A stretch of DNA of 64,000 bases from Polycyclovorans sp002706265. GTDB taxonomy: Bacteria; Pseudomonadota; Gammaproteobacteria; Nevskiales; Nevskiaceae. The position numbers and the translations under genes are program-made. The stretch is taken from contig CAXBBM010000015.1 of assembly GCA_963973915.1 (NCBI GenBank), positions 10,469 to 74,468 of the forward strand, read 5' to 3'. The notes under the pieces were generated by a model that did not search any database, was not told where the DNA came from, and saw only the letters and a list, made by a program, of their open reading frames with translations. Each line of letters starts with the position of its first letter. The stretch's first letter is position 1. This document shows, in pieces, positions 8,599 through 15,803 of the stretch.

Positions 8599-8952
8599 AT
8601 GAATGACACCCCGACCCAATCCGCCCCCGAAGCCGTTTCCCTTACGGCGTCCGCCGCCAAGCGCATCCAGCAGCAACTGGCACGGCGCGGCAGCGGCCTC
8701 GGCCTGCGGGTGGGGGTGAAGCGGTCGGGCTGTTCAGGCTGGGCCTACACCCTCGATTACGCTGACGCGGTGGGTTCTGACGACACGGTGTTCGAATCGC
8801 ACGATGCCAAGGTGGTGGTAGCCCGTCCGCACCTTGAACAATTGAGTGGCATCACCGTTGATTTTCAGCGTGACGGTCTGAACGAGCGCTTTGCCTTCAT
8901 CAACCCCAACGTGAAAGGCACCTGCGGCTGCGGGGAAAGCTTCGCGGTCTGA
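8599..8952 (+). CDS. A-type iron-sulfur carrier protein (IscA/SufA/ErpA family)
   Basis: A 117-residue Fe-S or iron carrier of the HesB family. All three invariant cysteines are present: Cys45 in KRSGCSGWAY and Cys109/Cys111 in the C-terminal GTCGCGESF. The start at 8599 is supported by a GGAG ribosome site 8 bases upstream; a longer GTG frame from 8581 overlaps the previous gene. It is third in the desulfurase / desulfurase-IscU / carrier operon and probably passes clusters to apo-proteins. IscA is the positional guess because isc normally precedes ndk in relatives, but IscA, SufA and ErpA cannot be separated reliably here. Confidence 0.92.
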   Translation: MNDTPTQSAPEAVSLTASAAKRIQQQLARRGSGLGLRVGVKRSGCSGWAYTLDYADAVGSDDTVFESHDAKVVVARPHLEQLSGITVDFQRDGLNERFAFINPNVKGTCGCGESFAV

Positions 8953-9072
8953 AGCTGGCGCGACGGCGGCGTCGTCAGACCTGGCGGGCCGCAATGGCTT
9001 GAAGGTCCGCCGACCGTCAGTTTTTTCGAGAGATTCAGTGTCTCTTCGGCCCGTGTGCCGTGGGTCGCCGGT

Positions 9073-9078
9073 TATACT
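9073..9078 (+). promoter_or_regulatory. Possible -10 element for ndk
   Basis: TATACT stands out in the 198-base gap before ndk, about 70 bases upstream of its start. No good -35 hexamer sits at 16-18 bases, so this is only a weak proposal. Confidence 0.35.
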
Positions 9079-9150
9079 TTGGGGCTTTCTTGATCGCGTT
9101 CCGCGCTGGCGGGTGCGATCTCCCTACCGTTTATCCCCAAGGAGTGACCC

Positions 9151-9582
9151 GTGGCTGTTGAACGTACGCTGTCGATTATCAAGCCCGATGCCGTGGCGAA
9201 GAATCACATTGGCGAGATCATCGCGCGTTTTGAAAAAGCGGGCCTCAAGCCCGTCGCCAGCCGCCTGATGCATCTGACCGATGCCGAAGCCGGCGGCTTT
9301 TATGCCGTTCACGCCGAGCGCCCCTTTTTCAAGGACCTGGTGAGCTTCATGACCAGCGGGCCGGTGTTGGTGTCGGTGCTGGAAGGCGAGAACGCCGTGT
9401 CGGCCCATCGCGATCTGATGGGGGCGACCGACCCCAAGAAAGCCGCGCCGGGCACCATCCGTGCCGACTTTGCCGACAGCATCGACGAGAACGCCGTGCA
9501 CGGGTCCGACAGCCTCGAGAACGCAGCCGGCGAAATCGCCTACTTCTTCCGGGCCACCGAACTCTGCCCGCGGACCCGCTAA
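9151..9582 (+). CDS. ndk: Nucleoside diphosphate kinase
   Basis: A 143-residue enzyme that transfers the gamma phosphate from ATP to other NDPs through a phosphohistidine. The catalytic histidine is His117 in ENAVHGSDS, the family signature; ERTLSIIKPDAV at the N-terminus and MGATDPKKAAPGTIR are also typical. Length and start are standard, with an AAGGAG ribosome site. It heads the ndk-rlmN-pilF-rodZ-ispG block conserved in gammaproteobacteria. Confidence 0.97.
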   Translation: MAVERTLSIIKPDAVAKNHIGEIIARFEKAGLKPVASRLMHLTDAEAGGFYAVHAERPFFKDLVSFMTSGPVLVSVLEGENAVSAHRDLMGATDPKKAAPGTIRADFADSIDENAVHGSDSLENAAGEIAYFFRATELCPRTR

Positions 9583-9607
9583 GGCATTGATCGCACTGCC
9601 GCGCGCC

Positions 9608-10792
9608 ATGACCGAACCGACCCCTGCGCTGTCCACGCCAGCGGCTGCCAAGCCGCTGGCGGACGGGCGCCGCAACCTGTTCGGCATGGATCGCGTGCAG
9701 TTGCGGGACGCCTTCGAGGCCATGGGCGAAAAGCCGTTCCGAGCCGATCAGGTCATGCAGTGGATTTACCGGCGCGGCATCGGCGACTTTGAGGCCATGT
9801 CCAACCTCAGCAAACCCCTGCGTGAGCGTCTGCACGCGCATTTCGTGGTCGGCACGCCCGAAGCGGTGGCCGAACAGGTCTCGCGGGACGGCACCCGCAA
9901 ATGGGGATTGCGCCTGGCCGGTGGCAACGCCATCGAGACCGTCTTCATCCCCGAGGGCGACAAGGCCGCCATCGAGCACACCGCCGGTCAGCCTCGGTAT
10001 CGCGGCACCCTGTGCGTGTCGTCGCAGGTGGGGTGCGCGCTGGACTGCAGCTTTTGCTCCACCGCACAGCAGGGCTTCAACCGCAACATGACCACGGCGG
10101 AGATCATCGCCCAGGTCTGGTTTGCCGGAAAGCAGCTGCACTGTGATTTTCAGAACGAACGCGACATTTCCAACGTCGTGTTCATGGGCATGGGGGAACC
10201 GCTGGCCAATTACGGCGCGGTGCTGCCCGCCATCCGCATTCTGCTGGACGACTTCGGCTTTGGCCTGTCGAAGCGCCGTGTCACCGTGTCGACCAGCGGC
10301 ATGGTGCCGTTCATCGACCGGCTGCGCGAAGATGTGGATACCGCGCTGGCGGTCTCGCTGCACGCCCCCGTGGATGCCTTGCGTGACGAATTGGTGCCCA
10401 TCAACCGCAAATATCCGATTCGCGAACTGATGGAGGCCTGCCGCCGCTACACCGCCGGCAAGGACCGCAAGTCGCACATCGTCTACGAGTACGTGATGCT
10501 CGATGGCGTCAACGACCAGCCGGCGCTGGCCCGCGACCTGGCCAAGCTGCTGGGCAATTTGCCCGCCAAGGTCAACCTGATTCCCTGGAACCCGTTCCCC
10601 GGCGCCCCGTACCGGACATCGCGACCCGAAACGGTCAAGGCCTTTGCCGACATCCTGCGCCAGAAGGGCATCGTCACCACCACCCGCAAGACCCGCGGTG
10701 AAGACATTGATGCGGCCTGCGGGCAGTTGGTGGGCCAAGTGGCGTCCAAGCAGAAGAATCGCCTTCGCGGGATTCCGGTGGTGAGCCAGTGA
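9608..10792 (+). CDS. rlmN: Dual-specificity 23S rRNA/tRNA m2A methyltransferase RlmN
   Basis: A 394-residue radical SAM enzyme that methylates C2 of adenine in 23S rRNA A2503 and tRNA A37. The cluster-binding cysteines are Cys143, Cys147 and Cys150 (CALDCSFC). The second mechanistic cysteine is Cys371 in DAACGQ. FMGMGEPLANY and RRVTVSTSGMVP are further signatures. The start at 9608 is 25 bases after ndk; an upstream frame beginning inside ndk is rejected. The last 23 codons belong to a tandemly repeated 155-bp unit (10721-11102), so this C-terminus is one of three copies; see the repeat entry. Confidence 0.96.
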   Translation: MTEPTPALSTPAAAKPLADGRRNLFGMDRVQLRDAFEAMGEKPFRADQVMQWIYRRGIGDFEAMSNLSKPLRERLHAHFVVGTPEAVAEQVSRDGTRKWGLRLAGGNAIETVFIPEGDKAAIEHTAGQPRYRGTLCVSSQVGCALDCSFCSTAQQGFNRNMTTAEIIAQVWFAGKQLHCDFQNERDISNVVFMGMGEPLANYGAVLPAIRILLDDFGFGLSKRRVTVSTSGMVPFIDRLREDVDTALAVSLHAPVDALRDELVPINRKYPIRELMEACRRYTAGKDRKSHIVYEYVMLDGVNDQPALARDLAKLLGNLPAKVNLIPWNPFPGAPYRTSRPETVKAFADILRQKGIVTTTRKTRGEDIDAACGQLVGQVASKQKNRLRGIPVVSQ

Positions 10793-10828
10793 CCGCCCGC
10801 AGGCCCGCCCGACTCGCCTTGCTCGCAT

Positions 10829-10845
10829 CCCGGCCGCTGGCCGGG
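10829..10845. repeat. Hairpin in first 155-bp repeat unit
   Basis: A perfect 7-base-pair inverted repeat CCCGGCC-GCT-GGCCGGG, downstream of the rlmN stop. It lacks a T run, so it resembles a REP-like or RNA-stabilising hairpin rather than an intrinsic terminator. Confidence 0.7.
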
Positions 10846-10983
10846 GCCCTGCTCGGTGGCGCGCGTGCGTCCGCCGGGCAGTTGGTGGGCCAAGTGGCGT
10901 CCAAGCAGAAGAATCGCCTTCGCGGGATTCCGGTGGTGAGCCAGTGACCGCCCGCAGGCCCGCCCGACTCGCCTTGCTCGCAT

Positions 10984-11000
10984 CCCGGCCGCTGGCCGGG
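10984..11000. repeat. Hairpin in second 155-bp repeat unit
   Basis: An identical CCCGGCC-GCT-GGCCGGG inverted repeat, exactly one 155-base period after the first. Confidence 0.7.
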
Positions 11001-11030
11001 GCCCTGCTCGGTGGCGCGCGTGCGTCCGCC

Positions 11031-11102
11031 GGGCAGTGGGTGGGTCAGGTGGCGTCCCGGCAAGAGAACCGCCTCCGTGGCATTCCGGTGGTCGGTCGAT
11101 GA
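11031..11102 (+). pseudogene. Displaced ancestral 3' end of rlmN
   Basis: In the RlmN frame this reads GQWVGQVASRQENRLRGIPVV followed by GR and stop, 5 residues different from the working C-terminus GQLVGQVASKQKNRLRGIPVV. It is cut off from the rest of rlmN by two repeat units. Its TGA overlaps the ATG of pilF, as adjacent genes in such operons often do, so it is probably the original end of rlmN, now untranslated. Confidence 0.65.
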
Positions 11103-11848
11103 CGCCTTCGTGTCTGCTGCGGGTCGCCGGGTTGTGCGCGGTGCTGCTGCTGGTCGCCTGCGCAGGCTCGCCGGCGCTGGAGCCCGAAGCGCGGCGCGAC
11201 TCGGCCGACATTCACTTCCAGTTGGGGGTCGAGCACCTGCGGCGCAATCAGTTCGGGCAGGCCGAGTCCAACCTGCGGCGCTCGCTTGACCTCAACGACC
11301 GCAGCGCCGACACGCATATGGCGATGGGGGTGTTGTTTCAGCAGACCAGCCGTCCGGCGATGGCCGAGCAGTCGTTCCGCAAGGCACTGGCGCTGTCACC
11401 CGACAATGCCTCGGTGCAGAACAACCTGGGCGTCTTTCTCTGCGAACGCGGCCAGCGGCAAGAAGGCGAACAATTGCTGCTCAAGGCGGCCCGCTCGTCG
11501 CGTTATCTGACCCCCGAGGCGGCCTGGACCAACGCGGCGGTCTGTATCCGTCCACTGGACAGCGCCCGCGCCGAGGGCTATCTGCGGCAGGCGCTGACGG
11601 TCAATCCCCTGTTTCCCGACGCGTTGATGCAGATGGCGTCGATCAGCCTGTCGCAGCAGGAATACCTGCGCAGTCGCGGTTTTCTGTCACGGTATGAGTC
11701 GATTGGACCGCCCCATCCGCAAACCCTGCTGATGCGCAGCCGCGTCGAGCGTGCGCTGGGCGACGTTGCGGCGGCACGCAAGTACCAACAACTGTTGATC
11801 ACCACATTTCCCGAATCGCCTGAAGCCGAGCAGGCTGCCCAAGAATGA
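11099..11848 (+). CDS. pilF: Type IV pilus biogenesis/stability lipoprotein PilF (PilW)
   Basis: A 249-residue outer-membrane lipoprotein pilotin that helps the secretin PilQ assemble. It has a lipoprotein signal ending LLLVAC (Cys20-21 region) and then tetratricopeptide repeats (FQLGVEHLRRNQFGQAESNLRRSLDLN, AMGVLFQQTSRPAMAEQSFRKALAL, NNLGVFLCERGQ). The start at 11099 overlaps the remnant rlmN stop; a longer frame from 11036 would put a non-signal stretch ahead of the lipoprotein signal and is rejected. With the duplication upstream, its former translational coupling to rlmN is probably broken, and no strong ribosome site is visible. It overlaps rodZ by 4 bases. Confidence 0.93.
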   Translation: MTPSCLLRVAGLCAVLLLVACAGSPALEPEARRDSADIHFQLGVEHLRRNQFGQAESNLRRSLDLNDRSADTHMAMGVLFQQTSRPAMAEQSFRKALALSPDNASVQNNLGVFLCERGQRQEGEQLLLKAARSSRYLTPEAAWTNAAVCIRPLDSARAEGYLRQALTVNPLFPDALMQMASISLSQQEYLRSRGFLSRYESIGPPHPQTLLMRSRVERALGDVAAARKYQQLLITTFPESPEAEQAAQE

Positions 11849-12759
11849 CCTCAGATCCCGATCTTTCGCCTGATGAACTTGCCCCCGGCGCCTCGGCGCC
11901 GGCCAGCCCTCCTTCCGGGCCCGCATCACCGGGCGCGCAGCTCCGCCGTGCGCGCGAGGATGCGCACCTGACCCTGGAAGATTTCGCCGCGCAGACCAAG
12001 TTGTCGGTCGCCACCCTGCAAGCGCTGGAGGCCGACGACTTTGGCGCCTTGCTGGAGCCGGTCTACGTTCGCGGCTATTACCGCAAGTGCGCGCGCTTGC
12101 TGGGCCTTTCCGAAGAGGGGCTGATCGCGGCTTATAACGCCCGCGTGAAGCAGGCTCAGCCGCAGACCCCGGCGCGCATCCGGCTGTCGGCGGGCAGTGT
12201 GGAAAGCCGCAGCGGACTCGGTCGGGTGCTGGGGCTGGTGATCATGGCAATCATCATCGGCTTGCTGGCGTACCTGTGGTTCATGCGATCGACCACCGAT
12301 CCACTGGCCGCGAGTACCGAAGTGCAGCGCGTGCCGGACGTTGCCATCACGACCACGCCGGCGGTCACCGCCATGGCGAGGCCTGCATCCGAGCCCGAGC
12401 CAGAACCCACTGACGCGCCGGCTGAGACGACGGCGCCTGCCGCCGCGACGTCCGAGCCCGCCACGGGCGCAGCCACCGTCGCCGCGGCCGACGCCTTGGC
12501 CCGCGGTGGGCTGACGCTGAATCTGCAGTTTCGTGAAACCTCCTGGGTCCGCATCAATGACGCCGAAGGGCGCGCGCTGATGAACGGATTGATGAACGGT
12601 GGCACCGCGCAGACCGTGAAGGAGGGCACACCGCCCCTGTCCGTGTTTTTCGGCAATGCCCCCGGCGTGGTGCTGGAATTCAACGGTCAGCCGGTGGACT
12701 TGGGCCCTTACACGCAAAGCAACCGCACCGCGCGGCTGACCTTGCCGCTGACGAACTGA
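11845..12759 (+). CDS. rodZ: Cytoskeletal/HTH membrane protein RodZ
   Basis: A 304-residue bitopic protein that links MreB to the envelope in rod-shaped cells. Residues of about 30-95 form a Cro/CI-type helix-turn-helix (QLRRAREDAHLTLEDFAAQTKL, then YVRGYYRKCARLLGL), a membrane helix follows (VLGLVIMAIIIGLLAYLWFM), then an A/P/E/T-rich linker, and a C-terminal periplasmic domain (LTLNLQFRETSWVRINDAEGRALM, the RodZ/DUF4115 signature). An 18-residue P/S/A-rich N-terminal extension precedes the helix-turn-helix. It overlaps pilF and is followed by ispG, the usual order. Confidence 0.93.
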   Translation: MTSDPDLSPDELAPGASAPASPPSGPASPGAQLRRAREDAHLTLEDFAAQTKLSVATLQALEADDFGALLEPVYVRGYYRKCARLLGLSEEGLIAAYNARVKQAQPQTPARIRLSAGSVESRSGLGRVLGLVIMAIIIGLLAYLWFMRSTTDPLAASTEVQRVPDVAITTTPAVTAMARPASEPEPEPTDAPAETTAPAAATSEPATGAATVAAADALARGGLTLNLQFRETSWVRINDAEGRALMNGLMNGGTAQTVKEGTPPLSVFFGNAPGVVLEFNGQPVDLGPYTQSNRTARLTLPLTN

Positions 12760-12778
12760 GGCGAAGGAGTCCAACCCT

Positions 12779-13888
12779 ATGGTGATGCGCAGCGACCATC
12801 AGATTCAGCGCCGCCGCTCGCGCCCGGTGCGCGTGGGGCGCGTCACCGTGGGCGGTGATGCGCCGATCGCGGTGCAGACCATGACCAATACCGACACCGA
12901 GGACGTTGCGGCCACCATCGCCCAGGTTCTTTCCGCCCAGAAGGCCGGCGCCGATCTGGTGCGTATTTCGGTGCCCACCCTGGCGGCGGCCAAGGCGTTC
13001 GGTGAGATCAAGAAGGCCGTCGGCTATTTCCCGCTGATTGCCGACATTCATTTCAACTACAAATGTGGTCTTGCCGCCGCCGAAGCGGGCGCCGACTGCC
13101 TGCGCATCAATCCCGGCAATATCGGCAACGAGCGCAAGGTGGACGAGATCGTCGCCTGCGCCAAGCACCACGGCATTCCCCTGCGCATCGGCGTGAATGC
13201 CGGATCGCTGGAGGCCGATCTGCAGGAGAAATACGGTGAGCCCAACTCCGACGCGCTGGTCGAGTCGGCAATGCGGCACATCGACCTGCTGCTGAAGCGG
13301 GACTTTCAGGCGTTCAAGGTCAGCCTCAAGGCGTCCGACGTGTTCATGACCGTCGAGGCCTACCGCAAACTGGCGAGCCAGATCGAACAGCCGCTGCATC
13401 TGGGGATCACCGAGGCCGGCGGGTTGCGGGCCGGGGCGGTCAAGAGCGCCATCGGCCTTGGCATGCTGCTGGCCGAGGGCATTGGCGACACGCTGCGGGT
13501 GTCGCTGGCCGCAGACCCCATCGAGGAAGTCAAGGTCGGCTGGGACATTCTCAAGTCACTGCATCTGCGCAACCGGGGCATCAACCTGGTGGCCTGTCCG
13601 AGTTGCTCGCGGCAGAACTTCGATGTGGTCAAGGTCGTTGCCGAGCTGGAGAGCCGCTTCGACGACATCGACGAGCCGCTGGATCTGGCAGTCATCGGCT
13701 GCGTCGTCAACGGCCCGGGCGAGGCACGCGAGGCCGCCCTGGGCGTGGCCGGCGGTTATCCCAACTCGGTGTACGAGGACGGCAAGATCGCGCACAAAAT
13801 CCACAACGACCAACTGGTTGACCGTCTGGAAGGGCTGGTGCGCGCCAAGCTGGCCGCGCGGCGCGCGGCGCGCGAGGGATCGGCGTGA
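12779..13888 (+). CDS. ispG: 4-hydroxy-3-methylbut-2-en-1-yl diphosphate synthase IspG
   Basis: A 369-residue [4Fe-4S] enzyme of the non-mevalonate isoprenoid pathway, converting MEcPP to HMBPP. Signatures are IAVQTMTNTDTEDVAAT near the N-terminus, the cluster cysteines in ACPSCSRQNFD, and the third cysteine in IGCVVNGPGEA. A GAAGGAG ribosome site lies before the ATG at 12779; the third codon is another ATG. It overlaps hisS by 4 bases (GTGA). It would be a client of the Fe-S genes at 5.9-9.0 kb. Confidence 0.97.
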   Translation: MVMRSDHQIQRRRSRPVRVGRVTVGGDAPIAVQTMTNTDTEDVAATIAQVLSAQKAGADLVRISVPTLAAAKAFGEIKKAVGYFPLIADIHFNYKCGLAAAEAGADCLRINPGNIGNERKVDEIVACAKHHGIPLRIGVNAGSLEADLQEKYGEPNSDALVESAMRHIDLLLKRDFQAFKVSLKASDVFMTVEAYRKLASQIEQPLHLGITEAGGLRAGAVKSAIGLGMLLAEGIGDTLRVSLAADPIEEVKVGWDILKSLHLRNRGINLVACPSCSRQNFDVVKVVAELESRFDDIDEPLDLAVIGCVVNGPGEAREAALGVAGGYPNSVYEDGKIAHKIHNDQLVDRLEGLVRAKLAARRAAREGSA

Positions 13889-15159
13889 AGCTGCAGTCGC
13901 TGCGCGGCTTCAATGATGTGCTGCCCAGCGAAACCGCCGTGTGGCAGCACGTGGAGCAGGTGGCCCGCGAAACCTTTGCCGCCTATGCCTATCAGGAAAT
14001 TCGCACGCCGCTACTGGAACAGACCGCGCTGTTCAAGCGCGCCATCGGCGAGGTGACCGACGTCGTCGAAAAAGAGATGTTCAGCTTCGACGACCGCGAG
14101 GGCATGAACCTCAGCCTGCGACCGGAAGGCACGGCCAGTTGCGTGCGCGCCGGCCTTGAGCATGGTCTGCTCCACAACCAGCAGCAGCGGCTCTGGTACG
14201 CCGGTCCGATGTTTCGCCACGAACGCCCTCAGGCCGGGCGCTATCGTCAGTTTCACCAGTTGGGTGCCGAAGCCTTCGGCATGGCCGGGCCCGAGATCGA
14301 CGTCGAGGTCATTGCCCTGTCGGCGCGCCTGCTCAAGCGGCTGGGGCTGCGCGACCTCACGCTGGAACTCAACTCGCTGGGCAGCGGCGACAGCCGCGCG
14401 CGCTACCGGCAGGCCTTGACCGAATTCCTCGACCGGCATGTCGATGCGCTGGACGACGATTCAAAGCGGCGGCGGCTCAGCAATCCGCTGCGCGTGCTCG
14501 ACAGCAAGGTGCCGCAGACCCAAGCCATTGTCCGCGACGCACCGAGCCTGCTCGATGCCATGAGCCGTGACGACCGCGCCCACTTTGAGGGTGTGCAGCA
14601 GGGCCTCAGTGATCTGGGCATTGCCTGCGTGCTCAATCCGCGTATCGTGCGTGGCCTCGACTATTACAGCCACACCGTGTTCGAGTGGACCACCACCGAG
14701 CTGGGCGCGCAGGGCACGGTCTGTGCCGGCGGGCGCTACGACGGCTTGGTGGCGCAACTGGGGGGGCAGGCCAGTCCGGCAATCGGCTGGGCCTCGGGCA
14801 TTGAACGGCTCATTCTGTTGATGAAGGCGCAGGGTCTGAATCTGCCGGATGCCGCACCCGATGTGGTGCTCTGCCCGGCCGATGCCGACTCGGCCCGGCC
14901 ATTGCATCAGGTCGCGGAACAGCTGCGCGATGCAATGCCCAATGCCCGTATCCAGCTGTCGGTGGGTGGCAAGCTCAAGGCGCAGTTGAGCCGCGCCGCA
15001 CGCAGTGGCGCGCGGTTTGCCGTGGTCATGGATGAGGCCGCGCGGCACGACGGCAAGGTTCACGTAAAATCATTTGCTCAAACCGAGGTCGCTGATGAAT
15101 CAGTGGCCATCGACGGGCTCGCAGTCAAGCTGGCTGCCCGCCTCAACCTGGAAGGATAA
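13885..15159 (+). CDS. hisS: Histidyl-tRNA synthetase
   Basis: A 424-residue class II aminoacyl-tRNA synthetase. Motif 2 is visible in the RPEGTASCVRAGLEH segment and FRHERPQAGRYRQFHQLGAE, and the histidine-binding motif in VRGLDYYSHTVFEW, with GGRYDGL typical of HisRS. The C-terminal anticodon-binding domain follows. It starts with GTG at 13885, overlapping the ispG stop, and is followed after 5 bases by the yfgM-like gene. Confidence 0.97.
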   Translation: MKLQSLRGFNDVLPSETAVWQHVEQVARETFAAYAYQEIRTPLLEQTALFKRAIGEVTDVVEKEMFSFDDREGMNLSLRPEGTASCVRAGLEHGLLHNQQQRLWYAGPMFRHERPQAGRYRQFHQLGAEAFGMAGPEIDVEVIALSARLLKRLGLRDLTLELNSLGSGDSRARYRQALTEFLDRHVDALDDDSKRRRLSNPLRVLDSKVPQTQAIVRDAPSLLDAMSRDDRAHFEGVQQGLSDLGIACVLNPRIVRGLDYYSHTVFEWTTTELGAQGTVCAGGRYDGLVAQLGGQASPAIGWASGIERLILLMKAQGLNLPDAAPDVVLCPADADSARPLHQVAEQLRDAMPNARIQLSVGGKLKAQLSRAARSGARFAVVMDEAARHDGKVHVKSFAQTEVADESVAIDGLAVKLAARLNLEG

Positions 15160-15164
15160 ACACC

Positions 15165-15803
15165 GTGGCAACGCACTACGACGACGAAGCGCAGGTCGAC
15201 GCAATCAAAAGCTGGTGGAAGGAAAACTGGCTGGCGCTGGCGGGCGGGCTGGGCCTGGGCCTGGGTGCGATCTTCGGCTGGCAGGCCTATCAGCAGGCCG
15301 GTGACAGCCGTGCCGAGCGGGCCTCGCAGATGTATTCCGACCTGCGCAACGCCCAGGCCGATGCCCGCTCCGAGGCCGTCGCCGAGATTCGCCAAACGCT
15401 GGTCAACGATCTCGCCAAGACGCCGTACGCGTCATTGGCGCAGTTGCATTGGGCGGCGCAACTGGTCAAGGAAGAGCGCCCCGACGAAGCCCGCACCGCA
15501 CTCGACTGGGTCGTGCAGAACAGCGGTGATGATGGCCTGAAAGCCTTGGCCCGCCTGCGGCTGGCGCGGGTGGATCTGCAAGCCGGCAATGTCGACGCCG
15601 CGCTGGCCGCGCTCAGCCCGGTCCCCAACGGCTTCGAGGGCCTGTACCTGGAACTCCGCGGCGATGCCTTGCTGCAAAAGGGCGACCGCGGCAATGCGCG
15701 CAGCGCCTACGACGAGGCACTGGCTGCAGTGGCACTCAACGCCCCATACCGTGGCGAACTGCAACGTAAACGTGACGATCTGAACGAGGCGTCCAGCTCA
15801 TGA
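15165..15803 (+). CDS. YfgM-like ancillary SecYEG subunit
   Basis: A 212-residue inner-membrane protein with an N-terminal cytoplasmic segment (TTHYDDEAQVDAIKSWWKENW-like start, typical of YfgM), one membrane helix (LALAGGLGLGLGAIFGWQAY) and a periplasmic TPR-like helical domain. E. coli YfgM binds SecYEG together with PpiD and passes substrates to periplasmic chaperones. It starts with GTG, preceded by a GGAAGG ribosome site, and overlaps bamB by 4 bases. Identification rests on the N-terminal pattern and the invariant hisS-yfgM-bamB-der order. Confidence 0.9.
   Translation: MATHYDDEAQVDAIKSWWKENWLALAGGLGLGLGAIFGWQAYQQAGDSRAERASQMYSDLRNAQADARSEAVAEIRQTLVNDLAKTPYASLAQLHWAAQLVKEERPDEARTALDWVVQNSGDDGLKALARLRLARVDLQAGNVDAALAALSPVPNGFEGLYLELRGDALLQKGDRGNARSAYDEALAAVALNAPYRGELQRKRDDLNEASSS

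Larger units (their letters stand above)
10721..11102 (+). repeat. 155-bp tandem repeat carrying the rlmN 3' end
   Basis: Two apparently identical 155-bp units (10721-10875 and 10876-11030) are followed by a diverged third partial unit (11031-11102). Each unit holds 72 bases encoding the last 23 RlmN codons and stop, then 83 bases of noncoding DNA with a GC-rich hairpin. The third copy differs from the first at about 16 of 72 positions by my count, about half being silent third-position changes, so the two versions diverged as coding sequence. The third copy's stop codon overlaps the pilF start (ATGA), which looks like the ancestral rlmN-pilF junction. Confidence 0.9.

Noticed and set aside
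10483..11211. A repetitive minus-strand frame across the 155-bp repeats
   Set aside because: It only reflects that the unit length (155) shifts frames through the repeat; the protein is a translation of the antisense repeat with no known domain.
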